A stretch of 64,000 bases of DNA. It comes from Martinezella rhizogenes. GTDB taxonomy: Bacteria; Pseudomonadota; Alphaproteobacteria; Rhizobiales; Rhizobiaceae. The position numbers were made by a program, and so were the translations under genes. The notes beneath the pieces were generated by a model, which worked only from the letters and a program-made list of their open reading frames with translations, did no database searches and was not told the origin of the DNA. The stretch lies in the NCBI RefSeq assembly GCF_007002745.1, contig NZ_SGNY01000004.1, positions 372,001 to 436,000 on the forward strand, in the 5' to 3' direction. Positions 32,833-42,276 of the stretch are shown here, piece after piece (position 1 is the first letter of the stretch; every line of letters begins with the position of its first letter).

Positions 32833-35238
32833 TTGTCCAAAGCCCCGGCAACGGAACGCAAGACGGAAACCGGCGCACCGCTGCGCGGGCTTGGCTATTC
32901 CACCTTGCCGGGCGTGGCCGACGAAATGCTCGATACCGACGGCAAGGTGAGGCCGGTCTGGAAGCACCTGCTCGGTGCGCTCTCGCGCATGTCCGAACGC
33001 GAACTGCACGAGCGCTTTGCCCGCACCGACCGCTATCTGCGCGACGCAGGCGTGTTCTACCGCGATTATAGCAAGGGCAGCAGCGAACGAAACTGGCCGA
33101 TCTCGCATATTCCGGTACTGATCGATGACAGGGAATGGACGGTTCTCTCCGAAGGGCTGAAACAGCGCGCCGATCTTCTGGAGGCCATGGTTGCCGATTT
33201 TTACGGCGAAAACCGGCTGGTGAACGAAGGTTACGTGCCGCCGGCGCTGATCGCTTCCAATCCGGAATATTTACGGCCGATGGTTGGTGTCAAACCGGCA
33301 AGCGGCCATTACCTGCATTTCTGCTCATTCGAAATAGGACGCGGACCTGATGGAAACTGGTGGGTGCTGGCCGACCGGACGCAGGCGCCTTCCGGCGCTG
33401 GTTTCGCGCTGGAAAACCGGGTAGCCACCACCCGCGCACTGTCCGATATCTACGCCGAAACCCATGTTCACCGGCTGGCCTCGTTTTTCGGCGCTTTCCG
33501 CGACACGCTGCAGGCCCACAGGAAGCACCCGGACGATCGCATCGCGGTGCTGACGCCCGGCCCCGCCAACGAAACCTATTTCGAACACGCCTATATCGCC
33601 CGTTATCTGGGCTTCATGCTGCTGGAGGGTGAGGACCTGACCGTCGTCAACGGCCGCGTCATGGTTCGAACCGTGGCCGGGTTGAAGCCGATCGGTGTGC
33701 TCTGGCGGCGTCTCGACGCCTCCTATTCCGATCCGCTGGAACTCAACCAGCAATCCCATATCGGCACGCCCGGCATGGTGCAGGCGTTGCGCAACGAAGC
33801 GCTCACCATCGTCAACGCCCTCGGCAGCGGCATTCTCGAAACGCGGGCACTGCTTGCCTTCATGCCGCGCATCTGCCGCCACCTTCTGGGCGAGGAGCTG
33901 AAGCTGCCGTCGATCGCTACCTGGTGGTGCGGACAGGAATCCGAGCGCCGCCATGTTGCCGGCAATATCGAAGGCATGGTCATCGGCCCGGCCTATTCCC
34001 GCCTGCCCTTCTTCGACGATAACGGCCAATCCGTGCTCGGTTCGTCCTTGCGCGAGACGGCGAAGGAATCGATCAGCGACTGGCTTGCCTCTGACGGCCA
34101 CAGGCTGGTGGGCCAGGAAGTTGTGAAGCTTTCAACCACGCCGGCCTATATCGGCAACAAGCTCGTACCGCGCCCGATGAGCCTTCGCGTCTTTGCCGCC
34201 CGCACGCAGAATGGCTGGCAGATCATGCCGGGTGGCTTTGCCCGAATTGGAAGCGGCGATGACGTTTCCGCCATTGCCATGCAATCGGGTGGCAGCGCGG
34301 CGGATGTCTGGATCGTCAGCGAAAAACCGGTGGAACGCACCACGCTTCTGCCGGCGGAAGAGAGCTTTACCCGCAACATGCCGGGCAGCCTGCCCAGCAG
34401 GGCTGCCGACAACCTCTTCTGGCTCGGCCGTTATATCGAACGTTCTGAAGGCGCGTTACGCATCCTGCGCGCCTGGCACGGGCGTTATGCTGAATCGGCC
34501 GATCCGCGCCAACCCCTGCTCGCCCATGTGACGCGGTATCTCGAAGCGCTTGACGTGGAGATGAACGATGCCGTGCCGGAAAGCCTGCTGAACAACATTA
34601 ACAGCGCGCTTTATTCCGCCAGCAATATCCGCGACCGCTTTTCACCCGATGGATGGTTGGCGCTGAACGACCTTGCCAAGACCGCCCGCCGTTTCCACGC
34701 GAAAGTGGCGCCCGGCGACGATGCTACCCACGCCATGACCATCCTGCTGCGCAAGCTTGCCGGCTTTGCCGGTCTCGTGCACGAAAACATGTACCGTTTC
34801 ACCGGCTGGCGTTTCCTGTCGATCGGCCGTTATCTTGAACGCGGCCTGCACATGACACGGCTTCTCGGCCACATGACCGGGCCGGACGCGCCTGATGGTT
34901 CCTATGACATGCTGCTCGAAATCGGCGACAGCGTCATGACCCATCGCCGCCGCTACAATGTCGCCACGGCGGGGTTGACGGTCACCGATCTTCTGGCACT
35001 TGATCCGCTCAATCCGCGCTCGATCCTGTTCCAGTTGAACGAAATCCGCACCGAGGTGGAGCAGCTTCCAAATGCCTTTGTGAACGGCCAGATGTCGCCA
35101 TTTTACCGCGAAACGATGCGTCTTCATTCCGGGCTCGCCGTCATGACGCCGGAAAATATGAACGGTGCGATCTATCGCCAGCTTGAAACCGACATGGAAC
35201 ATCTGTCCGATGTTCTGGCCCGCACATATCTCGGATAA
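32833..35238 (+). CDS. Circularly permuted ATP-grasp / alpha-E domain protein
   Basis: Protein of 801 residues. About residues 1-480 are a circularly permuted ATP-grasp type 2 ligase (FYRDYSKGSSERNWPISHIP, RFARTDRYLRDAGVFY, WVLADRTQAPSGAGFALENR). About residues 510-800 are an alpha-helical alpha-E domain (SRAADNLFWLGRYIERSEGA). These halves are often separate genes; here they are fused. The start is TTG, one base after the stop of the preceding gene, so translation is coupled. Predicted to form amide or peptide-like bonds; partner of the two transglutaminase-like proteins. Confidence 0.9.
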   Translation: MSKAPATERKTETGAPLRGLGYSTLPGVADEMLDTDGKVRPVWKHLLGALSRMSERELHERFARTDRYLRDAGVFYRDYSKGSSERNWPISHIPVLIDDREWTVLSEGLKQRADLLEAMVADFYGENRLVNEGYVPPALIASNPEYLRPMVGVKPASGHYLHFCSFEIGRGPDGNWWVLADRTQAPSGAGFALENRVATTRALSDIYAETHVHRLASFFGAFRDTLQAHRKHPDDRIAVLTPGPANETYFEHAYIARYLGFMLLEGEDLTVVNGRVMVRTVAGLKPIGVLWRRLDASYSDPLELNQQSHIGTPGMVQALRNEALTIVNALGSGILETRALLAFMPRICRHLLGEELKLPSIATWWCGQESERRHVAGNIEGMVIGPAYSRLPFFDDNGQSVLGSSLRETAKESISDWLASDGHRLVGQEVVKLSTTPAYIGNKLVPRPMSLRVFAARTQNGWQIMPGGFARIGSGDDVSAIAMQSGGSAADVWIVSEKPVERTTLLPAEESFTRNMPGSLPSRAADNLFWLGRYIERSEGALRILRAWHGRYAESADPRQPLLAHVTRYLEALDVEMNDAVPESLLNNINSALYSASNIRDRFSPDGWLALNDLAKTARRFHAKVAPGDDATHAMTILLRKLAGFAGLVHENMYRFTGWRFLSIGRYLERGLHMTRLLGHMTGPDAPDGSYDMLLEIGDSVMTHRRRYNVATAGLTVTDLLALDPLNPRSILFQLNEIRTEVEQLPNAFVNGQMSPFYRETMRLHSGLAVMTPENMNGAIYRQLETDMEHLSDVLARTYLG

Positions 35239-35242
35239 CCCT

Positions 35243-36124
35243 ATGCTTTACGATCTTTCCCTGCATATGGGTTACACCTACGACACGCCGGCCCATGGCG
35301 CACGCCACATTATCCGTGTGCTGCCTCTGTCGATCCCGGGTCGGCAGAGACTAGTCGCAGGCTCCATCGATGTTTCGCCCGTGCCGGAAGAACGTGCCGT
35401 CTTTGACGATTTCTTTCATCAATCGGCGACGTCTGTGCATCTGCGCGCGCCGCATGAAAAGCTGGATATCCGCATGCAGGCGCGGGTGATGGTGGAAGCG
35501 CCGGCCATGACGGCGGATTTTTCACCCGAGCTTTCCCGCCTGCCGCAGAACCTTGCCGATGTCTGGTCGATCGATTTCCAGTCACCACACCATTTCATTG
35601 GCGCGAGCCCCAGAATAGGAGTGGATACGGCAATATCCGCCTATGCGCGGGAGTTGCTGAACCCGGGAATGACGATCCGCGAAATCGCGCTGGCCATGTG
35701 CAAACGCATCCACAAGGACTTCACCTATGATGGCGAGGCGACCACCGTGGATACGACACCATCGGAAGCCTTTAAATTGAAGCGCGGCGTGTGCCAGGAT
35801 TTTTCGCATATCATGATCATGGCGCTACGCAGCCTCGGCATTCCCGCCGGTTATGTCAGCGGTTTCCTGCGCACCATTCCTCCTCCGGGTAAGGAACGGC
35901 TGGAAGGCGCCGATGCCATGCATGCCTGGGTCCGCATCTGGTGCGGAGAAGCGGCCGGTTATCTGGAACTCGACCCCACCAATGATATCGTGGCCGGCAG
36001 CGACCACATCGTCGTCGGTTATGGCCGCGACTATTCGGATGTCGCACCGGTGATCGGGGTCCTGAAGAGCTACGGCAACCAGCAGATAAAACAGGCGGTG
36101 GATGTGGTTCCCGTCCAGCAATGA
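35243..36124 (+). CDS. Transglutaminase-like cysteine protease family protein
   Basis: Protein of 293 residues: an N-terminal bacterial transglutaminase-like beta domain (HMGYTYDTPAHGARHIIRVL), then the core with C184 in KRGVCQDFSH, H227 in DAMHAWVRIW and D244 in LELDPTND, a complete triad. The ATG lies 4 bases after the ATP-grasp gene stop. It probably cleaves or transfers the amide made by the ligase. Third and last gene of the operon. Confidence 0.92.
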   Translation: MLYDLSLHMGYTYDTPAHGARHIIRVLPLSIPGRQRLVAGSIDVSPVPEERAVFDDFFHQSATSVHLRAPHEKLDIRMQARVMVEAPAMTADFSPELSRLPQNLADVWSIDFQSPHHFIGASPRIGVDTAISAYARELLNPGMTIREIALAMCKRIHKDFTYDGEATTVDTTPSEAFKLKRGVCQDFSHIMIMALRSLGIPAGYVSGFLRTIPPPGKERLEGADAMHAWVRIWCGEAAGYLELDPTNDIVAGSDHIVVGYGRDYSDVAPVIGVLKSYGNQQIKQAVDVVPVQQ

Positions 36125-36290
36125 CACAATATGTGTTATTTCAATCTTCCAACCAATTAATTCTTAAAAATACTTCAAAAACTGCACCAATTTGAACGAT
36201 TCATAAAATTATAATCTTCGTGTTAGCGGATTTTATATCCTTTACGGGTTTTCTGCGCTCAGTCGCATATTCTAATCGGTGAGCCCCATC

Positions 36291-37529
36291 ATGACCGCCT
36301 CCACAGACAAAAAACTGAAGCGCCGTTTCCTTGCCGATACCAGCGGTAATTTCGGCATCATGACGGCAATATTGCTACCGATGTTGCTGGGCGTGGCCGG
36401 AGCCGGCCTGGAGCTGGCGAATGTGATGCAGGTGAAAGCCGACCTGCAGAACACGGCGGATTCCGCAGCGCTCGCCGCAGCAACCGAGGCACGCCTGAAG
36501 GAAGGCGCGCTCACAGACGAACAAATCAAGGAAATCGCCAAGGCCTTCATCGCTGGGCAGATGGAAAAGAGCCTGACCGAGGAAGAGAAAAAGGAACTGG
36601 AGAAGAACTCCCCAGTTGGCGTTTCCGCTAAGGAAGATGCGCGCGGCAAGACCTATACCATCGAGACCACGCTATACCGCCAGGTGCAGCTCAATCCGCT
36701 GCTGGGGTTCGTCGGTATTAAGACACTCGATATCGCAGCGACCGGAACCGCGAAAAGTACCGTCAACAAAGGCGCACCGATATCCATGTATCTGGTGCTC
36801 GACCGCTCCGGTTCGATGTCCTTCAAGACGGACAGTGTCGACAGCGCTAAAACGTCCTGCCAGAACTACACATCCGATAACTGGGGCAAGTATCCCAATC
36901 TCGGCAAGACATCGCCCTGTTATGTCAACAAGGCCACATCGTTGAAGACCGCCGTCAGCTTTCTAGTTGCTACATTGAACAAGGCCGATCCGACCTACAC
37001 CGCAAGTGGCGGCTCCCAGCTCGTTCGGACCGGCGCGTCGGTATATACACATGAGACCTATGCGGCTCAGGCTATCAGCTGGGGTACGAACAGCGTTGTC
37101 AGCTACGTTAATAAACAGATTCCCGAATTTCCCACTGGCGGCACGGATGCCCGCAGCAGCCTGAATGCCGCTTACAACGCTCTTAAAAAAACGAATCCGG
37201 ACGAAGCCAACGCACATAAGACACAGGAAAGCGAATCCTTCGAGCGCTATATCGTTCTCATGACCGACGGTGAAATGACTGGAAACAGCTCCTCGTGGAG
37301 TTCCAGCATCGACCAGTCGGTGCGCACCACCTGCGAGACCGCCAAGAAAGACGGGATCAAGATCTTCAGCGTCGCCTTCATGGCGCCGGACAAGGGCAAG
37401 TCGCTGCTGCAATATTGCGCTTCCAGCCTCGACAATTATTACGCGCCCGAAAACATGGAGCAGATTGTCACCGCCTTTGGCGAAATCGCCCGCAAGGCAG
37501 CCGGCAGCATAGCCACGCTGACGAACTGA
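36291..37529 (+). CDS. TadG-like pilus protein with von Willebrand A domain
   Basis: Protein of 412 residues. The N-terminal TadE/G segment (SGNFGIMTAILLPMLLGVAG then DLQNTADSAALAAA) anchors it in the inner membrane, and a periplasmic vWA domain follows with the metal-binding start LVLDRSGSMSF and the later GGTDARSSL and IVLMTDGEM. Such proteins go with Tad/Flp pili, but no tad genes are nearby, so this is an orphan copy. The ATG at 36291 is preferred to a GTG at 36279; GGTGAG gives a weak ribosome-binding site. It is preceded by about 165 A/T-rich bases. Confidence 0.85.
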   Translation: MTASTDKKLKRRFLADTSGNFGIMTAILLPMLLGVAGAGLELANVMQVKADLQNTADSAALAAATEARLKEGALTDEQIKEIAKAFIAGQMEKSLTEEEKKELEKNSPVGVSAKEDARGKTYTIETTLYRQVQLNPLLGFVGIKTLDIAATGTAKSTVNKGAPISMYLVLDRSGSMSFKTDSVDSAKTSCQNYTSDNWGKYPNLGKTSPCYVNKATSLKTAVSFLVATLNKADPTYTASGGSQLVRTGASVYTHETYAAQAISWGTNSVVSYVNKQIPEFPTGGTDARSSLNAAYNALKKTNPDEANAHKTQESESFERYIVLMTDGEMTGNSSSWSSSIDQSVRTTCETAKKDGIKIFSVAFMAPDKGKSLLQYCASSLDNYYAPENMEQIVTAFGEIARKAAGSIATLTN

Positions 37530-37689
37530 CGAAAATTCGGCAGGCGAAGACGCAAACATATCGCTTCCGGGGTATTTGCCCCGGAGGCCAGTCTTCCCGG
37601 GTTCTGCATGGCTGACAAGACATGCGCGGCAGGTGACAGCGGCTGCGACCCGTGGCATAGGAGGGCCGCTCCCATTCATAGGCCCTGTC

Positions 37690-39312
37690 ATGATCCGCAT
37701 CGAAAATATCAGCAAGTCGAACAGTCACCGCATTCTTTACATCGAGGCCTCCGCTGCGCTCAATCGCGGCGAGAAGATCGGCCTTGTCGGGCCGAACGGT
37801 TCCGGCAAGACCACGCTGTTTCGGATGATGACCGGCGAGGAGCAGCCCGATGAGGGACAGGTCGTCGTCGAAAAGGGCATGACGGTCGGTTATTTCGATC
37901 AGGATGTCGGTGAAATGTCCGGGCGTTCCGCGGTCGCCGAAGTCATGGAAGGCGCAGGCCCGGTCAGCGAAGTGGCGGCGGAACTGCGGGAACTGGAAGC
38001 CGCCATGTCCGATCCCGACCGAATCGACGAAATGGACGCCATCATCGAACGTTACGGTGAAGTGCAGGCGCGTTACGAAGAGCTTGACGGCTACGCACTG
38101 GAGGGCCGCGCCCGTGAGGTTCTGGATGGCTTGAGCTTTAGCCAGGAAATGATGGACGGTGACGTTTCAAAACTGTCCGGTGGCTGGAAGATGCGTGTGG
38201 CGCTCGCCCGCATCCTTTTGATGCGCCCGGACGTGATGCTGCTTGACGAACCGTCGAACCATCTCGATCTCGAAAGCCTGATCTGGCTTGAGGATTTTCT
38301 GAAGAACTATGACGGCGCATTGTTGATGACTTCGCATGACCGCGAATTCATGAACCGTATCGTCACCAAGATCATCGAGATCGATGCCGGCAACCTCACC
38401 ACCTATTCCGGCGATTATGGCTTTTACGAACAGCAGCGGGCACAGAACGAAAAGCAGCAGCAGGCGCAATTCGAGCGCCAGCAGGCTATGCTCGCCAAGG
38501 AAATCAAATTCATCGAACGCTTCAAGGCGCGTGCCTCGCATGCCTCGCAGGTGCAGAGCCGCGTCAAGAAACTTGAAAAGATCGACCGCGTCGAACCGCC
38601 AAAACGGCGCCAGACGGTCGCTTTCGAATTCGCCCCTGCCCCAAGATCGGGTGAGGATGTCGTGGCGCTGAAGAAGGTCAACAAGGCCTATGGCAGCCGC
38701 ACGATCTATGGCGAGCTGGATTTCATGGTGCGGCGCAAGGAGCGCTGGTGCATCATGGGCGTGAATGGCGCTGGAAAATCCACCCTGCTGAAGCTGGTGA
38801 CCGGCACGACCGCGCCGGATTCCGGCAATGTCACGCTCGGCGCCAGCGTCAAGCTCGGTTATTTCGCCCAGCACGCCATGGATGTTCTGGATGGCGACAG
38901 CACCATTCTGGAATGGCTGGAGGAACGTTTTCCAAAAGCCGGACAGGCGCCGCTCCGCGCGCTTTCCGGCTGTTTCGGCTTTTCCGGCGACGATGTCGAA
39001 AAACGCTGTCGCGTTTTGTCCGGCGGTGAAAAAGCCCGTCTCGTGATGGCGGCCATGCTTTTCGATCCACCGAATTTCCTGGTACTCGATGAGCCGACGA
39101 ACCACCTCGATCTCGATACCAAGGAAATGCTGATCAAGGCCCTGTCGGATTATGAGGGCACGATGCTGTTCGTTTCCCACGATCGCCATTTCCTCGCCGC
39201 CCTCTCAAACCGGGTACTTGAACTGACTCCGGATGGCATTCACCAATTTGGCGGTGGCTACACCGAATATGTAGAAAGCACCGGGCAGGAAGCACCGGGC
39301 CTTCGCAGCTGA
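37690..39312 (+). CDS. ABC-F family ATPase
   Basis: Soluble protein of 540 residues with two ATPase domains and no membrane part. Walker A sites GPNGSGKTTLF (near residue 34) and GVNGAGKSTLL; signatures LSGGWKMRVALARIL and LSGGEKARLVMAAM; both Walker B sites lead to EPSNHLD/EPTNHLD, the ABC-F hallmark. A charged coiled linker (QQRAQNEKQQQAQFERQQAM) separates them. ABC-F proteins bind the ribosomal E site and ease translation stalls or resist antibiotics; the Uup/YbiT-like form here is probably housekeeping. Start at 37690 gives the conserved MIRIENIS; the frame is open further upstream. Confidence 0.93.
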   Translation: MIRIENISKSNSHRILYIEASAALNRGEKIGLVGPNGSGKTTLFRMMTGEEQPDEGQVVVEKGMTVGYFDQDVGEMSGRSAVAEVMEGAGPVSEVAAELRELEAAMSDPDRIDEMDAIIERYGEVQARYEELDGYALEGRAREVLDGLSFSQEMMDGDVSKLSGGWKMRVALARILLMRPDVMLLDEPSNHLDLESLIWLEDFLKNYDGALLMTSHDREFMNRIVTKIIEIDAGNLTTYSGDYGFYEQQRAQNEKQQQAQFERQQAMLAKEIKFIERFKARASHASQVQSRVKKLEKIDRVEPPKRRQTVAFEFAPAPRSGEDVVALKKVNKAYGSRTIYGELDFMVRRKERWCIMGVNGAGKSTLLKLVTGTTAPDSGNVTLGASVKLGYFAQHAMDVLDGDSTILEWLEERFPKAGQAPLRALSGCFGFSGDDVEKRCRVLSGGEKARLVMAAMLFDPPNFLVLDEPTNHLDLDTKEMLIKALSDYEGTMLFVSHDRHFLAALSNRVLELTPDGIHQFGGGYTEYVESTGQEAPGLRS

Positions 39313-39375
39313 GGCCACGTACCGGACACAGGGTCTCCGCAACGGTAACTTTCGTACTCGATACTGGAGAAGCAG

Positions 39376-40386
39376 ATGCGGATCGTGGTTTACAGCGCCA
39401 AGCCCTATGACAGGCAGTTCCTTGACGCCGCGGCCCGGTCAGGCATGCGGATACAATATTGTGAAGCGCGCCTGTCGCTTGAAACTGTTGCCCTGGCGGA
39501 GGGAGCAGGTGCTATCTGCGCCTTCGTCAATGATGACCTGTCGCGGCCCGTGCTCGAAAGGCTGACGGAAATGGGCGTGCAGCTCGTCGCCCTGCGATGC
39601 GCCGGTTTCAACCAGGTCGATCTCGTGGCTGCCGAAAAGCTGGGCCTGACCATTGCTCGCGTTCCCGCCTATTCGCCCTATGCGGTTGCCGAACACACGA
39701 TGGCGCTCATCCTGTCACTCAACCGCAAGATCCATCGCGCCTATAACCGCGTCCGCGAAGGCAACTTCGCCCTCGATGGCCTGCTTGGTTTCGATCTCCA
39801 CGGCAAGACCATCGGCATCGTCGGCACTGGAAAGATCGGCGCGATTTTTGCGCGTATTGCATCGGGTTTTGGCTGCCGTCTCATCGGCCAGGATCTTCAG
39901 CCGAATCCTGATTGCGAGGCGTTGGGCGTGGCCTATGTGACACGGGAGGAATTGTTCCGGACATCGGACATTCTTACGCTGATGTGCCCGCTCACACCGG
40001 AGACCAGGCACCTGATCCGCAAGGAGACGCTACCCCTCCTCAAGAAAGGCGTGATGCTCATCAACACCAGCCGCGGCGCAATCATCGACACGCGCGCCGC
40101 GATCACGGGTCTGAAAGACGGCAGGATCGGTTCTCTCGGCATCGATGTCTATGAGGAGGAGGCCGATCTCTTTTTTGAAGATCTTTCCAATGACGTGCTG
40201 CGCGACGATGTCTTTGCACGGTTGCTGACCTTCCCCAATGTTCTGGTAACCGGTCATCAAGGGTTCTTCACGGAGGAAGCCCTCAAAAACATTGCGGATA
40301 CCACGATCGGCAATATTGAAAGCTTCATCAGCACTGGCAAAGCGCTGCATGCGGTCTCCACCGAACAGCTTGCAGGCCCCGTTTAG
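39376..40386 (+). CDS. ldhA: D-2-hydroxyacid dehydrogenase, D-lactate dehydrogenase type
   Basis: Protein of 336 residues. NAD site [15 protein letters not shown] near residue 151; catalytic Arg in [13 protein letters not shown], Glu in VYEEEADLF and His in [13 protein letters not shown] (the HQ/FFT form is typical of D-LDH). N-terminus [16 protein letters not shown] is that of LdhA. Interconverts pyruvate and D-lactate with NADH in the cytoplasm. GGAG in front of the ATG. It precedes an L-lactate dehydrogenase gene, so both lactate isomers are covered. Confidence 0.9.
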   Translation: MRIVVYSAKPYDRQFLDAAARSGMRIQYCEARLSLETVALAEGAGAICAFVNDDLSRPVLERLTEMGVQLVALRCAGFNQVDLVAAEKLGLTIARVPAYSPYAVAEHTMALILSLNRKIHRAYNRVREGNFALDGLLGFDLHGKTIGIVGTGKIGAIFARIASGFGCRLIGQDLQPNPDCEALGVAYVTREELFRTSDILTLMCPLTPETRHLIRKETLPLLKKGVMLINTSRGAIIDTRAAITGLKDGRIGSLGIDVYEEEADLFFEDLSNDVLRDDVFARLLTFPNVLVTGHQGFFTEEALKNIADTTIGNIESFISTGKALHAVSTEQLAGPV

Positions 40387-40524
40387 CGCTTCCGCCCCGC
40401 CTCTGAATTATTCATGCTTCGAGCCTGCGGAAATCGTCGGCAGGCCGATTGCCCGCCCCAAATCCCGGGTATAGGTTTCGAGCAATCTTTTCAGGGCTTT
40501 CAAACCGGACCGGTCGAGCGACAG

Positions 40525-41673
40525 ATGCAACTCAAAGACTGCTATAATTTCCACGATTTTCGCCGTATGGCCAAACAGCGTCTTCCCGGACCGATCTTCA
40601 ACTACATAGATGGGGCTGCCGACGACGAAGTAACGTATCGACGAAATACGGCCGCCTTTGAAAACTGCGATCTTGTTCCGGATGTGCTGCGCGGTGTGTC
40701 CGACGTGGACATGTCGGTCACCGTCATGGGGCAAAAGCTCTCCATGCCGGTCTATTGTTCCCCGACGGCGCTGCAGCGTCTCTTCCACCATCAGGGAGAG
40801 CGGGCGGTCGCGGCCGCGGCTGGAAAGTTCGGCACGATGTTCGGCGTCTCTTCCCTCGGCACCACCAGCCTTGAGGAAGCACGCCGGATCAGCGGCGGGC
40901 CGCAGGTCTATCAGTTCTATTTCCACAAGGACCGTGGCCTCAACCGCGATATGATGGCGCGCGCCAAAAGTGCCGGTGTCGAGACGATGATGCTGACCGT
41001 GGACAGCATTACCGGCGGAAACCGCGAGCGCGACAAGCGCACTGGTTTTGCCATCCCCTTCAAGCTCAATCTCTCCGGCATCGCGCAATTCGCCATCAAG
41101 CCGGCCTGGGGCATCAATTATCTGACGCATGAGCGCTTCAGCCTGCCGCAGCTCGACGGCCACATAAAAATGGATGGCGGGGCGCTCTCCATCAGCCGTT
41201 ATTTCACCGAGATGCTGGACCCTTCCATGAACTGGGATGACGTGGCGCAGATGGTGAAAGAATGGGATGGACCCTTCTGCCTCAAAGGCATCATGTCGGT
41301 TGACGACGCCCGGGGCGCTGTCGAAATCGGCTGCAGCGGCATCGTGCTCTCCAATCACGGCGGTCGCCAGCTCGATGGTTCCCGCAGCGCCTTCGACCAG
41401 CTGGCAGAGATAGTCGATGCGGTTGGCGACCGGATCGATGTGATGATGGATGGCGGCGTACAGCGCGGAACCCATGTTCTCAAAGCCCTGTCTCTGGGCG
41501 CAAAGGCTGTGGGGCTCGGCCGCTATTATCTTTTCCCGCTCGCTGCTGCCGGCCAGCCGGGGGTAGAAAGGGCGCTGGAAATGATGCGCATCGAAATCGA
41601 GCGCGGCATGAAGCTGATGGGCTGCACCACTGTCGAGCAGCTGACGCGCCGGAACCTGCGGTTTCACGGATAG
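40525..41673 (+). CDS. lldD: FMN-dependent L-lactate dehydrogenase / alpha-hydroxyacid oxidase
   Basis: Protein of 382 residues, same length as LldD. N-terminal YNFHDFRRMAKQRLPGPIFN then YIDGAADDE; FMN/substrate sites in PVYCSPTALQRLF, LTVDSITGGNRERD, GIMSVDDARGAVE, the catalytic stretch LSNHGGRQLDGS (His acting as base) and MDGGVQRGTHVLKAL. It oxidises L-lactate to pyruvate and passes electrons to quinone or oxygen. The ATG at 40525 starts the conserved region; the frame is open upstream to 40414. 138 bases after ldhA on the same strand. Confidence 0.9.
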   Translation: MQLKDCYNFHDFRRMAKQRLPGPIFNYIDGAADDEVTYRRNTAAFENCDLVPDVLRGVSDVDMSVTVMGQKLSMPVYCSPTALQRLFHHQGERAVAAAAGKFGTMFGVSSLGTTSLEEARRISGGPQVYQFYFHKDRGLNRDMMARAKSAGVETMMLTVDSITGGNRERDKRTGFAIPFKLNLSGIAQFAIKPAWGINYLTHERFSLPQLDGHIKMDGGALSISRYFTEMLDPSMNWDDVAQMVKEWDGPFCLKGIMSVDDARGAVEIGCSGIVLSNHGGRQLDGSRSAFDQLAEIVDAVGDRIDVMMDGGVQRGTHVLKALSLGAKAVGLGRYYLFPLAAAGQPGVERALEMMRIEIERGMKLMGCTTVEQLTRRNLRFHG

Positions 41674-41700
41674 AACCGTATTCCGCATTTCCAGGCAAGG

Positions 41701-42045
41701 TTACAGCTTCCCGCTGTAATCACAGGCCATTTCCGCGGCGTTTCGCCGATGTTCCAGCAGCGCTGCGCCGATATTCCAGATAAGCGCCAAGGATATCACC
41801 ACACAAATGCTGCCAGAGATCAGGGAACGGTGGCGCTTTGCACCTGACAGGAACACCCAGCCGATAATGGCATAGGCTACAAGTGCCGGCACGGCAGGGA
41901 TCAGAACCGATATAGGCCCATCACAATCGACTGCCTCGATGCCGACGGCGCGATACTCATTCGGCGGTGTCGTGATGCCGAGCACGGCGACGGGCAACAT
42001 CGCAGCGAGAACAGCATAACGGAAGAAGCGAGGCGTATCGGGCAT
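41701..42045 (-). CDS. Small membrane protein, function unknown
   Basis: Protein of 114 residues with three membrane segments (YAVLAAMLPVAVLGITT, VLIPAVPALVAYAIIGWVFL, ICVVISLALIWNIGAALL) and a short tail containing one Cys. No family recognised. Single gene opposite lldD, ending 27 bases from its stop. Confidence 0.7.
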   Translation of the reverse strand: MPDTPRFFRYAVLAAMLPVAVLGITTPPNEYRAVGIEAVDCDGPISVLIPAVPALVAYAIIGWVFLSGAKRHRSLISGSICVVISLALIWNIGAALLEHRRNAAEMACDYSGKL

Positions 42046-42066
42046 GTCTGCTCCATAGCCGGGTAA

Positions 42067-42201
42067 TTACACATCGCAACGGTACGAAACCTTCCGCGCG
42101 GACTGCTTGAGGATGGCTTTTTTCTCGATGGCGGTCATTCCTGAAGTCGCCCCAACGATCCTGAACGGGAGCTTGCCCGATTTCCCGGAGAAATCCAGCA
42201 T
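42067..42201 (-). CDS. Possible 44-residue basic protein
   Basis: Small frame of 44 codons (start MLDFSGKSGKLPFRIVGATS) with codon use rich in G/C at third positions, like nearby genes, and many Lys residues. No clear ribosome-binding site and no family known; it lies between the membrane-protein gene and the MarR-GNAT promoter. Doubtful. Confidence 0.3.
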   Translation of the reverse strand: MLDFSGKSGKLPFRIVGATSGMTAIEKKAILKQSARKVSYRCDV

Positions 42202-42242
42202 TTTAAAGAAGACCGAACTTGGCAGATCGTGGTGAGTATGAT

Positions 42243-42257
42243 TATCGTTGCACGATA
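42243..42257. promoter_or_regulatory. Perfect palindrome before the MarR-GNAT gene
   Basis: TATCGT-TGC-ACGATA, a perfect 6+3+6 inverted repeat that ends 19 bases before the ATG of the MarR-GNAT gene. Size and spacing are those of MarR operators (TTCGTTGCACGAA-like), so autoregulation is likely. Confidence 0.6.
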
Positions 42258-42276
42258 CAACCATAATGGGTTTAAC

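Noticed and set aside
38167-39189. Minus-strand frame of 340 codons opposite the ABC-F gene
   Set aside because: Complement of two conserved ATPase domains; no motif of its own.
40408-41688. Minus-strand frame of 426 codons opposite lldD
   Set aside because: Antisense of a complete FMN-dependent dehydrogenase; the translation has no recognisable domain.
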